Shown one piece after another: positions 9,689-17,869 of a DNA stretch of 45,664 nucleotides. The position numbers and the translations under genes are program-made. Below the pieces are notes generated by a model. The model did not search any database, was not told the DNA's origin, and saw only the letters and a program-made list of their open reading frames with translations. How positions within the stretch are numbered: the first letter of the stretch is position 1; each line of letters starts with the position of its first letter. The stretch lies in contig LLZO01000003.1 of the NCBI GenBank assembly GCA_001567545.1, forward strand, positions 1-45,664, read 5' to 3'. The stretch comes from Candidatus Tepidiaquacellales bacterium OLB5. Lineage in GTDB: Bacteria > Bacteroidota > Ignavibacteria > Tepidaquicellales > OLB5.

Positions 9689-10360
9689 TTAATTTAAAGT
9701 ATAAAAATCCTCTTTTTCGTGGTTATGCAGCCTTATCAGGTCAGCTCTTACCAGATTGACAAGTATCCTGCTTGCGCGCCTGTTAGAAAGATTCAGCATT
9801 TCCCTGAATTCTTTCAAAGTTATTTTTTCATTTTTCCCAAGATAATCGATCAGTACTTTTTCTTTATCTCCAAGGTTAATTATCTGCGCAGGTGCATCCT
9901 GCCTAAGTTTCTTTAAAACCTTTATTGTTTCCTTTGAAGCCTGGACAGAACGGTCTTTCACCCTTATGTAAACTTTAGTTTCATCATCATCAGATTTTCC
10001 ATTTTCAATAAGCCTGTGCGGTTTCTGCAAACTCTCCGGTATATTTACCAAAATCACATCTTTCCGGAAAATATGGATTATATCGGCAGTATATTCCAGC
10101 GGCGGGTCGCAAAAAAATTTTGCAGCAAGGTCGATATATTCAATTTCACCCTTTTCGCTTTCAACACCAACAACGGTCTTATCATCATCAATCCCGAACA
10201 GGATCCTTCCGCCGTGAGTATTAGCAAATGCTATCATTTCCTTTGCAATTTTTTCAGGCTCTGTGAATTTCCGTTTAAATTCAGTATGCTGGTTTTCACC
10301 GCCTTCTATAATTTCATTTATTTCAATTAATGAAATCCTGTTTTTAAAGTTCCGTTTCAA
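9689..10360 (-). CDS. AlbA_2 (Schlafen-type) ATP-binding domain protein with winged helix
   Basis: 223 residues in two domains. Residues about 8-130 form an AlbA_2/divergent AAA-4 domain: ENQHTEFKRKF, IAKEMIAFANTHGGRILFGI (the N-T-x-G-G signature), DDDKTVVGV and DVILVNIPESLQKPH. The C-terminal 65 residues look like a winged helix: EKVLIDYLGKNEKITLKEFREML, then NRRASRILVNLVRADLIRL. Proteins of this kind are usually annotated as predicted transcriptional regulators or ATP-binding proteins, and no reaction is established for most. It is alone on the minus strand, with ruvX 22 bases upstream of its ATG, so it may be co-transcribed with it. Cytoplasmic. Confidence 0.85.
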   Translation of the reverse strand: MKRNFKNRISLIEINEIIEGGENQHTEFKRKFTEPEKIAKEMIAFANTHGGRILFGIDDDKTVVGVESEKGEIEYIDLAAKFFCDPPLEYTADIIHIFRKDVILVNIPESLQKPHRLIENGKSDDDETKVYIRVKDRSVQASKETIKVLKKLRQDAPAQIINLGDKEKVLIDYLGKNEKITLKEFREMLNLSNRRASRILVNLVRADLIRLHNHEKEDFYTLN

Positions 10361-10381
10361 ATTCAGTATCTTTTAATAAAA

Positions 10382-10821
10382 TCATTTTTTAACAACACTA
10401 TCCAGATAACTTTGCAGCATTAAAGCTGCAGAAATAATATCAATGTTTCCTTTATCCTGCCTTTTTTTCTTTTTCATTCCGGATTCTAACATTGATCAGC
10501 CGCCAGGCTTGATGTGAATCTTTCATCCCACCTTGTAACAGCAATACCTGCTGTTTCAGCATTTCCTGCCAAAACGGCAACAAGCTCATTTTCAAATTTT
10601 TCGGTTTCAAGGGTTTGCTGTGTTTTCTGTCCTTTTAAATTTAAAGGATAACCCAGAACGATCTGCGAAATATTTTCTTCAGTAATTATTTTTTTTAATT
10701 CATTGTAAAGATGTTTATTGTTATCAATTACTTTTCTGCCAAAAGCAATAGTAGAAGAGTCATCGGAAACAGCAATCCCGACTCTCACTTTGCCATAATC
10801 TATACCTAATATCTTTGACAT
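10382..10821 (-). CDS. ruvX: RuvX/YqgF Holliday-junction resolvase-like nuclease, frameshifted near its C-terminus
   Basis: RNase H-fold protein linked to 16S rRNA 5'-end maturation and to resolvase-like activity. The intact frame starts MSKILGIDYGKVRVGIAVSD (first catalytic Asp) and has ISQIVLGYPLNLKGQ and VTRWDERFTSSLAADQ. The raw frame then stops at 10486. Restoring one A at 10492-10493 (AA to AAA on the coding strand) continues as MLESGMKKKKRQDKGNID, then IISAALMLQSYLD, the conserved family tail with its last catalytic Asp, to a TGA at 10384-10382. The corrected length is 146 residues, the normal size. The gene is widely conserved and essential in several bacteria, so a sequence error is more likely than true loss. 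Confidence 0.88.
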
Positions 10822-10901
10822 TTACCGCAGGAATTCAGAAAATTGAGAGAATAGAAAATCACTCGCTTAAAATAATGTTTAAGCCGGTAAGATTCAGTAC
10901 C

Positions 10902-10955
10902 AAACTGCAAAAACAGAATACAATATAGAATATTTCTGCAGTTTGAGTACTAAAC
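10902..10955. other. Inverted repeat between HU and ruvX
   Basis: GTACCAAACTGCA near 10900 pairs imperfectly with TGCAGTTTGAGTAC near 10940 across an AT-rich loop. It could be a 3' hairpin of the HU gene transcript, but no U-tract follows on either strand, so I do not call it a terminator. Confidence 0.35.
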
Positions 10956-10972
10956 TTAGACTAAAGAAAATA

Positions 10973-11320
10973 TTAATCGGTTAAAGGCTTTTTCAGGAAT
11001 TCTTTCAAAAGCTTGCCCGGTTTAAAATGCATTTTTTTCCTTGCAGGAACAAATACAAATTCCCCGGTTTTTAAATTCCTTGCTTTTGGTTTTGGTTTTG
11101 TTGTTTTAACTTCAAACACTCCAAAATCCCGGATCTCTATCCTAAGGTCCGGACTGGCAGTCATCAATAATTCCCTTATACTGTCAAACAAAGCATCAAC
11201 GGCAGTTTTTTCGGAGATTTTTCTGCCTTCAAACTTTTTTGCCAGCTTGATCTCAATATCTTTTTTGGTTAGTGTTCTTACTCTCAGCTTCTTTTCGGTT
11301 GATTCCATATCCCTCTCCAT
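10973..11320 (-). CDS. HU/IHF-family nucleoid DNA-binding protein
   Basis: 115 residues. An N-terminal extension of about 14 residues (MERDMESTEKKLRVR) precedes a standard HU fold: helices with KKDIEIKLAKKF and AVDALFDSIRELLM, then the strand region RIEIRDFGVFEVKTTKPKPK, the arm ARNLKTGEFVFVPARKKMHF and the final KPGKLLKEF. The signature G-x-F-x-x-x-x-R-x-x-x-x-N-P-x-T is altered to FGVFEVKTTKPKPKARNLKT, as in the IHF/HU variants of this phylum. It binds and bends DNA in the nucleoid. A second ATG at 11308 is also possible. It may be expressed with the upstream phosphatidyltransferase gene, 15 bases away. Confidence 0.92.
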   Translation of the reverse strand: MERDMESTEKKLRVRTLTKKDIEIKLAKKFEGRKISEKTAVDALFDSIRELLMTASPDLRIEIRDFGVFEVKTTKPKPKARNLKTGEFVFVPARKKMHFKPGKLLKEFLKKPLTD

Positions 11321-11335
11321 TTTTTGAAATATTTG

Positions 11336-11908
11336 TTATTTAGTTTGTAAAAATCTGTAAAAATATGATATTAATGATAATACAATCATTGCTATACTTA
11401 TAAAAAACATTATTGAGTATAAAAGTTCCGTAATTTCACTATGATACAATAAAAAACTTCCAAATTCTCCTGCTGCAGCTGCAGATTTAACAATTGATAA
11501 TAATAAAGTACTTCCAATTGTAAATACGGCAATTTTACCAAGCCAGTTTGATTGTAATACTATGTTCTTTTTATAGTTTAAATATAATCCCCCGCCTAAT
11601 ATCAGCGCATCACGTAAAATGGTGATTATCACATAATAAGTAGGAATTTTTTGCTCAATAAGTAAGAAAATAACCAGAGTTATAATAACAGCTTTATCTG
11701 CTATCGGGTCTATTATCTTTCCAAGCTCGGATATCTCGTTCCTTCTTCGGGCAACATAGCCATCTGCCAGATCGCTCAGCCAGATCACTGCTATCATAAC
11801 GCATGTAAGAAGGTAATTATCATTGATTAAAAAGAACAGGCACACTGCAAGTAAAATGAATCTTGAAAAACTAATAATATTCGAAATATAAAATATTTCT
11901 TTTTTCAT
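11336..11908 (-). CDS. CDP-alcohol phosphatidyltransferase (PgsA-like)
   Basis: Integral membrane enzyme that transfers a phosphatidyl group from CDP-diacylglycerol to an alcohol, most likely glycerol 3-phosphate. 190 residues with about five hydrophobic segments. The active-site signature D-x2-D-G-x2-A-R-x8-G-x3-D-x3-D is complete as DLADGYVARRRNEISELGKI followed by IDPIADK, and gives all four aspartates. N-terminal NIISFSRFILLAVC matches the usual NxLTxxR segment. Which alcohol is used cannot be read from this sequence. It lies just upstream of the HU gene on the same strand; upstream of it is a long AT-rich divergent spacer to the M16 genes. Confidence 0.93.
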   Translation of the reverse strand: MKKEIFYISNIISFSRFILLAVCLFFLINDNYLLTCVMIAVIWLSDLADGYVARRRNEISELGKIIDPIADKAVIITLVIFLLIEQKIPTYYVIITILRDALILGGGLYLNYKKNIVLQSNWLGKIAVFTIGSTLLLSIVKSAAAAGEFGSFLLYHSEITELLYSIMFFISIAMIVLSLISYFYRFLQTK

Positions 11909-12132
11909 TATTGTTTTTCAATTATGAACATTAAACCGAAAATAATTGTTTTATAATTATCTGTATTTATTATCAATATTATTTAATGTAAGAAAGTAGA
12001 TTTAATCTATATTTAATATATGTTTACTTCTGCAAATATACAAATCTTAAAATTTAAAAATAATTCATTTTTTTAGCTTTTTTATTAAAAAAAGCATAGC
12101 TATTTTGCCTAAATTGCTGATTTTTTCCCGAA

Positions 12133-13476
12133 ATGAAAAAATTCTTAAATTCAATATTTTCAATTATAATATTACTAACTATGTCTGTTCTCAGTTACGG
12201 TCAAAATAATAATTTTGCCCAAATTGATTTTAAAGAATACGACCTTAAAAACGGCCTTCATGTTATTTTATATAAAGATAATACAAACCCGATAGTAAGT
12301 GTAAACATTTGGTATCATGTGGGAGCAAAGGATGAGGATTCAGGAAGAACAGGTTTTGCACATTTATTTGAACACATGATGTTCCAGGGTTCTGCCAATA
12401 TCGGTAAAACAGAACATTTCAACTACATACAGAAAGCAGGTGGTACACTTAACGGAACCACAAACCAGGACCGGACAAATTACTTTGCATCGGTTCCAAG
12501 CAACCAGCTTGAGCTGTTATTGTGGCTGGAGTCAGACAGAATGTCAACTTTACAGGTAACCCAGGAAAATTTTGATAACCAGCGGGAAGTTGTAAAAGAG
12601 GAAAAACGGCAGAGATATGATAACGCCCCTTACGGCAGCAGGTGGGAAGAGATGATGAAAAGATTATTCAGGGAACAGACATATGAATGGACACCTATAG
12701 GCTCGATGGATGACCTTAACAGCGCTGATCTTGATTATGCCAAAAATTTTTACAAAAAATATTATTCACCCGATAATGCAGTTCTGGTTGTTTCCGGAGA
12801 TTTTGAATATGAAACAGCAGAAAAGCTTATTAAGAAATATTTTGATGACTTAAAGCCTGCAGGCACTGTTAAAAATAAATATGAAGAAATAATATTTAAC
12901 CAGGGCGAAATTAACGATACTATTTACGATAATGTTCAGCTGCCTGCAGTATATATTGGCTATAAAATTCCGGGCACAACACATAATGATATTTACGCCA
13001 TAACTCTTTTAACCATGGTACTGGGTGACGGTAAAAGCTCAAGGATCTATAATGATATCGTTTACAATAAAAAATCTGCAAGGTCTGCCGGTTCATTTTT
13101 ATGGGATAATGAAATAGGAGGAATGCTGATTGTGACTGCATCTGCATTTAAAAATACAGACCCTGTTAATTTGCTTAACGATATTACCGCAAATATTCAG
13201 AAAATTTCCGATGAAGGGATAACAGAAAAAGAACTGGAGAAAGCAAAGAATTCCATTGAGCATGATTATGTCAATATGATGCAGTCAACCTTAAGAATAG
13301 CAGATGAGCTGGCAAACTATTATACTTTTTTTAAAAATACAGGATTAATTAATACAGCCTTAAATGAATATATGAAGATCACGGCAGAAGATGTGAGAAA
13401 TGCTGCAAAAAAATACCTTGTAAATGAAAACAGGGTAGTTCTTACTTACCTTCCTAAACCGGGTAATAATAAATAA
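12133..13476 (+). CDS. Secreted M16-family zinc peptidase (first of three)
   Basis: 447 residues. The signal peptide MKKFLNSIFSIIILL…VLSYGQ is followed by an M16 N-terminal domain with the inverted zinc motif HLFEHMMFQGS (HxxEH) at about residues 77-81. The third ligand region is REVVKEEKRQRYDNAPYG. The C-terminal half is the structural M16C domain (NVQLPAVYIGYKIPG … GDGKSSRIYNDIVY). It probably degrades peptides in the periplasm as part of a complex with the two following genes. Spacing to the next gene is 11 bases. The upstream 220 bases are AT-rich and probably hold divergent promoters. Confidence 0.93.
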   Translation: MKKFLNSIFSIIILLTMSVLSYGQNNNFAQIDFKEYDLKNGLHVILYKDNTNPIVSVNIWYHVGAKDEDSGRTGFAHLFEHMMFQGSANIGKTEHFNYIQKAGGTLNGTTNQDRTNYFASVPSNQLELLLWLESDRMSTLQVTQENFDNQREVVKEEKRQRYDNAPYGSRWEEMMKRLFREQTYEWTPIGSMDDLNSADLDYAKNFYKKYYSPDNAVLVVSGDFEYETAEKLIKKYFDDLKPAGTVKNKYEEIIFNQGEINDTIYDNVQLPAVYIGYKIPGTTHNDIYAITLLTMVLGDGKSSRIYNDIVYNKKSARSAGSFLWDNEIGGMLIVTASAFKNTDPVNLLNDITANIQKISDEGITEKELEKAKNSIEHDYVNMMQSTLRIADELANYYTFFKNTGLINTALNEYMKITAEDVRNAAKKYLVNENRVVLTYLPKPGNNK

Positions 13477-13487
13477 ATTACTGATTA

Positions 13488-14780
13488 TTGAAAAGAACAC
13501 AGAATATATTTCCGGATAAAAATGTTTCAATGAATATAACTTTTGAAGAATTTACTCTTTCCAGCGGTTTGAAAGTAATTTTAAGTACAGACCGGTCAGT
13601 ACCATCTGCAGCAATTAATATTTGTTACCATGTCGGTTCAAAAAATGAAGTGCCGGGCAAACGCGGCTATGCGCATCTTTTCGAACATCTGATGTTCGAA
13701 GGTTCAAAAAATGTTGAACCAGGAGATTATGACAGGCTTTCACAGCAGGCAGGATGCGAGAACAATGCATATACAACAGAAGATAAAACAAATTATTACC
13801 TTTTAGCTCCAATACACCAGCTTGAGTTTGCCCTTTGGCTGGAATCTGACAGAATGCTTGAATTTGCTGTGACCGAAGAAAGCCTTGAGATCCAGAAAGG
13901 TGTTGTAATAGAAGAGAAAAAGCAGGTTTTTGATAACAGGCCGTACGGCACTGTAAGCCTTGAAATGGCTCCCCTGCTTTACAGCAACAACGGTTACAGC
14001 TGGGATACTATCGGTGATGTAAATGACCTAAAGAATGCCGGGCTGGATGTTATCAAGGATTTTTATGAATCTTATTATACACCCGGCAATGCAGTACTTA
14101 CCATTTCAGGGGATATAAATACGGATTCTACAATAAAGCTTGTTGAAAAATATTTCGGAACAATTTCTCACGGCAACAGGTATCCCGGCAATACCCCGTT
14201 TAATGATAATATTTTACAGGAAGAAACAGTTAAAACCGTATATGATAATATTCAGCTGCCGGGGATATTCGGTGCCTATAAAATACCTAAAGAAAACTCA
14301 CCTGAGTTCTATGCTTTTGATATTCTGACTGATATTCTTTCCACCGGAGAAAGCTCAAGGCTTTACAACGAGCTGGTATACGATAAACAGCTGGTAAGCG
14401 ATATCGGCTGCTGGGTAGAAGGAAGAGAATGTTCAGGGCTGCTTCATTTTTATGCTATTCTGCTTCCGGGTGTAAGCATTGAAACTGTTCAGAAAGAAAT
14501 TGACCGGATAATTTCTGATGTTTGCACAGGCAATATTTCCAAAAAGGAAATTGAAAAAGTTAAGAACAGGACAGAAACCAGGAATGTATACAAGCTTCAG
14601 ACAAATCTTTCAAAAGCTGACATGCTTTCTCATTACAAAACTTTTTATAATGACCCTATGCTGATTAATACCAATATTGATAAATATATGGATGTAACTA
14701 TAAATGATATCAGGAATTATTCAGAAAAATATATTCTAAATGCAGGAAGGGTAATTTTAAATTACCTGCCAAAGAACTGA
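13488..14780 (+). CDS. M16-family zinc peptidase without a signal peptide (second of three)
   Basis: 430 residues from a TTG at 13488; an ATG at 13530 (MNITFEEFTL) is an equally good start. The zinc motif is intact (HLFEHLMFEGS) with the third ligand in GVVIEEKKQVFDNRPYG, so the protein should be catalytic. The M16C half contains NIQLPGIFGAYKIP and STGESSRLYNELVY. Unlike its two neighbours it shows no signal peptide: upstream of TTG there are only 11 bases to the previous stop. It is either cytoplasmic, or exported with a partner in some way not seen here. It lies 4 bases from the next gene, clearly one operon. Confidence 0.9.
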   Translation: MKRTQNIFPDKNVSMNITFEEFTLSSGLKVILSTDRSVPSAAINICYHVGSKNEVPGKRGYAHLFEHLMFEGSKNVEPGDYDRLSQQAGCENNAYTTEDKTNYYLLAPIHQLEFALWLESDRMLEFAVTEESLEIQKGVVIEEKKQVFDNRPYGTVSLEMAPLLYSNNGYSWDTIGDVNDLKNAGLDVIKDFYESYYTPGNAVLTISGDINTDSTIKLVEKYFGTISHGNRYPGNTPFNDNILQEETVKTVYDNIQLPGIFGAYKIPKENSPEFYAFDILTDILSTGESSRLYNELVYDKQLVSDIGCWVEGRECSGLLHFYAILLPGVSIETVQKEIDRIISDVCTGNISKKEIEKVKNRTETRNVYKLQTNLSKADMLSHYKTFYNDPMLINTNIDKYMDVTINDIRNYSEKYILNAGRVILNYLPKN

Positions 14781-14784
14781 AAAA

Positions 14785-16200
14785 ATGAAAATTTTTTATC
14801 ACTTAAAATGGTTCATATTAATACTAATTATGATAAATAATATTACAGCCCAGGAAAAAGAACTGGACAGAACAAAACCTCCCAAAGCCGGTCCGCCAAA
14901 AGATGTTAAGTTTCCTGAATATTTTGATACAACACTGCCAAACGGGATTAACGTACTTGTAATTGAAAATAATAAAATTCCGGCGGTATCAGTCAGGTTA
15001 GTATTCAAAGATGCTGGTTCATTTAACGACGGAAACAAATTCGGCCTGGCCTCATTAACAGCAGAATTGCTCACCAAAGGCACAAAATCCATGAAAGCAA
15101 CTGAAATTGCCGAGGAAATTGATTTTCTTGGCGGCAGTCTGAATGCAGGAAGTGACTGGGACGGAAGTTATATTTCACTTTCGGTACTTAAAAAACATCT
15201 TAATAAAGGAATTGATATCCTGAGTGATGTAGTGCAAAATCCCGTTTTCGAAAATGATGAACTTTCCAGGTTCAAAGAACAGCGGCTTTCGGCAATTTTA
15301 CAGGGTAAAGATGATGCAGGAAATTTAAGCGATAAACGGTTCAATAAAATAGTATTTGGCGACCTGCCATACGGCAATCCACCTGAAGGCACGGAAGAAT
15401 CCATAAAAAACATAACGGCTGCTGATCTGCAGGATTTCTACAGGAATTATTATACTTCATCAAACCTGATAATTGCATTTGTCGGCGATATAACAGTTGA
15501 TGAAGCCCTTAAATTCACAGAAGATAAATTTTCAAAACTTCCTGAAATCGGGATGAACAAAACGAATTCCTTTAAGTATTCAGACCCGGAAAGCTATAAA
15601 AATGTTTATATTGTCAACAAACCCGGTGCTGTTCAGTCTAATTTAAGGATTGGGCATATCGGTATTGCAAGGAACAATCCGGACTACATTGCAGTAACAA
15701 TAATGAATACGATACTTGGCGGATATTTCGGTTCAAGGATCAATTATATTTTAAGGGAAAAACACGGGTTTACTTACGGTGCCAGAAGCTATTTCAATCC
15801 GCATCTGTATTCCGGCGATTTTTCAGTCGATACAGACGTAAGAAATGAAGTAACGGATACTGCAATCAGCCTGATACTGGAGGAGCTGAAAAAAATAACT
15901 GCTGAAAATGTTACTGATGAAGAGCTTGAAACAGTCAAGAATTATATGTCAGGTGTGTTTCCGCTTCAGCTTGAAACTGCAAATGCAGTTGCAACCAGGG
16001 TCATAAACCTGAAACTATATAATTTGCCGAAAGATTATTATAATAAATACATTTCATCGATTACATCGCTTACAAAGGATGATATTCTGAATTCGGCTAA
16101 AAAATATATAAACCCGGAAAAAATTTATATTGTTGTATCAGGTGATGCAGGTGTAATTTCTGAAAAGCTTAAAAAAATTCGGGGACTTGCAGATCTATGA
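14785..16200 (+). CDS. Secreted M16-family protein lacking HxxEH, presumed non-catalytic subunit (third of three)
   Basis: 471 residues with signal peptide MKIFYHLKWFILILIMINNI, ending ITAQ. The fold is M16 (TLPNGINVLVIENNKIPAVS, then DAGSFNDGNKFGLASLTAEL), but the zinc motif position reads GLASLTAELL instead of HxxEH, so the metal site is missing. The C-terminal domain keeps the R/Y pair used for substrate binding (GSRINYILREKHGFTYGARS). This matches the beta-type subunit in two-component M16 peptidases, where an inactive partner completes the active site. The likely partner is the first gene of the trio, which is also secreted. Confidence 0.92.
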   Translation: MKIFYHLKWFILILIMINNITAQEKELDRTKPPKAGPPKDVKFPEYFDTTLPNGINVLVIENNKIPAVSVRLVFKDAGSFNDGNKFGLASLTAELLTKGTKSMKATEIAEEIDFLGGSLNAGSDWDGSYISLSVLKKHLNKGIDILSDVVQNPVFENDELSRFKEQRLSAILQGKDDAGNLSDKRFNKIVFGDLPYGNPPEGTEESIKNITAADLQDFYRNYYTSSNLIIAFVGDITVDEALKFTEDKFSKLPEIGMNKTNSFKYSDPESYKNVYIVNKPGAVQSNLRIGHIGIARNNPDYIAVTIMNTILGGYFGSRINYILREKHGFTYGARSYFNPHLYSGDFSVDTDVRNEVTDTAISLILEELKKITAENVTDEELETVKNYMSGVFPLQLETANAVATRVINLKLYNLPKDYYNKYISSITSLTKDDILNSAKKYINPEKIYIVVSGDAGVISEKLKKIRGLADL

Positions 16201-16360
16201 TGCTGACGGCAATAAGATCAACTAACAATTTACAATTAGCAATTATCACTATACAGGAATATAAGCAGGAGAACACGGAAATACTCGGTAAAATTTTTTT
16301 AGAATCAGCAGTATATAATATTTAAATTAAAATTTGATTTTTTGCAGAAAATAATTTTTA

Positions 16361-17392
16361 ATGGAAGAAAATAAAACAATAGCTTCAAAGCCTTCGATAA
16401 ACTCAAACGGTTCCGGAATGAATGATGTTGAGATGGTAAAATATCTGAACTCTAAATTTAAGGAGCTTAAAAATGAAGTAGCTAAAGTTATAGTAGGTCA
16501 GGATGCTATTATTGACCAGATAATCATAGCCATATTAAGCAAAGGCCACTGCCTGCTGGTAGGTGTGCCCGGACTGGCAAAAACACTGCTTGTAAAAACC
16601 CTGGCTGATGTTCTGGAGCTTAAGTTTTCAAGGGTTCAGTTTACCCCTGACCTGATGCCAAGCGATATTGTTGGCACTGAGATCCTTGAGGATGACAGGC
16701 AGACCGGAACAAAAAGATTTAAGTTCATTCACGGACCTGTTTTTGCAAATATGGTACTGGCTGATGAGATCAACAGGACTCCGCCAAAAACACAGTCTGC
16801 CCTGCTGGAGGCTATGCAGGAGCATAAAGTTACCGCTGCCGGCAATACCTACACTCTTGATGAGCCGTTTTTTGTTCTGGCAACCCAGAATCCAATTGAG
16901 CACGAAGGCACGTATCCCCTGCCTGAAGCGCAGCTTGACAGGTTTATGTTCAATATCTGGCTGGACTATCCAACCGCAAGCGAAGAAATGGATATTATCA
17001 AATATACTACAAGCATGTACCAGCCTAAGCTGAATATTGTACTGAAGAAGGAAGAAATAAATATGCTTCAGGACCTGGTAAAAAGAGTGCCTGTTGCTGA
17101 CAATGTTATTGAATATACAGTAGGACTTGTAAACAAAACCCGGCCGGCCGGCGCAAGCGCTACGAAATATGTAAAAGACTGGCTTGAGTGGGGCGCAGGC
17201 CCGAGAGCTTCGCAGTACCTGATACTTGGAGCAAAAACTAATTCAATACTTGAAGGCAGGTTTTCCCCTGAAATTGATGATATTAAAAAAGTAGCAAAAC
17301 CCGTTCTAAGGCACAGGCTTATTACTAATTTTAATGCTGAAGCTGATGGTATAAAGTCGACTGATATTATCGATAAACTGGTAAATGAATAA
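16361..17392 (+). CDS. MoxR-family AAA+ ATPase
   Basis: 343 residues; an AAA+ chaperone-like ATPase of the MoxR/RavA group. It has Walker A GVPGLAKTLLVKTLA, Walker B MVLADEINRTPPKTQSALLE, sensor 1 FFVLATQNPIE, and the R-finger/lid region EAQLDRFMFNIWLDYP … RASQYLILGAK. MoxR proteins help mature or assemble protein complexes, often with VWA and DUF58 partners. None of those follows here; the next gene is an unrelated lipoprotein. A 20-residue Ser/Asn-rich tail precedes the fold at the N-terminus. The gene starts 160 bases after the M16 operon, so joint transcription is possible but not shown. Confidence 0.95.
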   Translation: MEENKTIASKPSINSNGSGMNDVEMVKYLNSKFKELKNEVAKVIVGQDAIIDQIIIAILSKGHCLLVGVPGLAKTLLVKTLADVLELKFSRVQFTPDLMPSDIVGTEILEDDRQTGTKRFKFIHGPVFANMVLADEINRTPPKTQSALLEAMQEHKVTAAGNTYTLDEPFFVLATQNPIEHEGTYPLPEAQLDRFMFNIWLDYPTASEEMDIIKYTTSMYQPKLNIVLKKEEINMLQDLVKRVPVADNVIEYTVGLVNKTRPAGASATKYVKDWLEWGAGPRASQYLILGAKTNSILEGRFSPEIDDIKKVAKPVLRHRLITNFNAEADGIKSTDIIDKLVNE

Positions 17393-17394
17393 AA

Positions 17395-17437
17395 GATAGT
17401 TTATAGTTGATAGTTGATAATTGATACTTGATAAATG
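17395..17437. repeat. Short degenerate tandem repeat (TAGTTGATA units)
   Basis: About five imperfect units of the type (A/T)AGTTGATA/AATTGATA follow the MoxR stop codon. A related low-complexity stretch with CAATTTACAATTAGCAATTA lies at 16227-16248 before MoxR. No gene overlaps either. Confidence 0.5.
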
Positions 17438-17509
17438 CCAATTAATTGTTAATTAAACATTATAGTTTAAGATTAATTAAAAAATCTTTTAATAAGTTAT
17501 TTTATAACG

Positions 17510-17863
17510 ATGAAAACCATTACTTATTTTTTACTTTTTACTTTAGCCTTTTCGCTTTTGGGATGTTCTGGAACAAAAATATCCAAAAATACAAGCTCGC
17601 TTAAGAATTCAAAATATTTCCGCATTCTGGCAGATGCTGATGATGACCCGATATTCGTAAGGCTTCAGGATGACCTTGGAATTGAACCAAAAATGGAAAG
17701 ATATACAGTTGTTATAGATATAAGGGATGCAAATGACCAGATGAAATATGTTTTGTTTGGCGATGAATACAATCCGGCCCGTTTTGGCTGGCTGCAGTTA
17801 AGCGAACAGGTACGGACCGGTTTGATCAACTGGACAGGCAGCAATAAAGAACGGCTGGATTAA
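17510..17863 (+). CDS. Small lipoprotein of unknown function
   Basis: 117 residues. The N-terminus MKTITYFLLFTLAFSLLGCS is a lipoprotein signal with lipobox LLGC, so the mature protein is anchored to a membrane by Cys19. The mature part has a short Ser/Asn/Lys linker followed by a compact domain: RILADADDDPIFVRLQDDLG, then RYTVVIDIRDANDQMKYVLF and RFGWLQLSEQVRTGLINWTG. I do not recognise the family. It ends 6 bases before the convergent stop of the M61 gene, and neither shows a strong terminator. Confidence 0.8.
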   Translation: MKTITYFLLFTLAFSLLGCSGTKISKNTSSLKNSKYFRILADADDDPIFVRLQDDLGIEPKMERYTVVIDIRDANDQMKYVLFGDEYNPARFGWLQLSEQVRTGLINWTGSNKERLD

Positions 17864-17869
17864 TTCAGT

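Noticed and set aside
16197-16326. Small plus-strand ORF overlapping the stop of the third M16 gene
   Set aside because: It would encode about 42 residues, but half of it is the low-complexity ACAATTTACAATTAGCAATT repeat; not protein-like.
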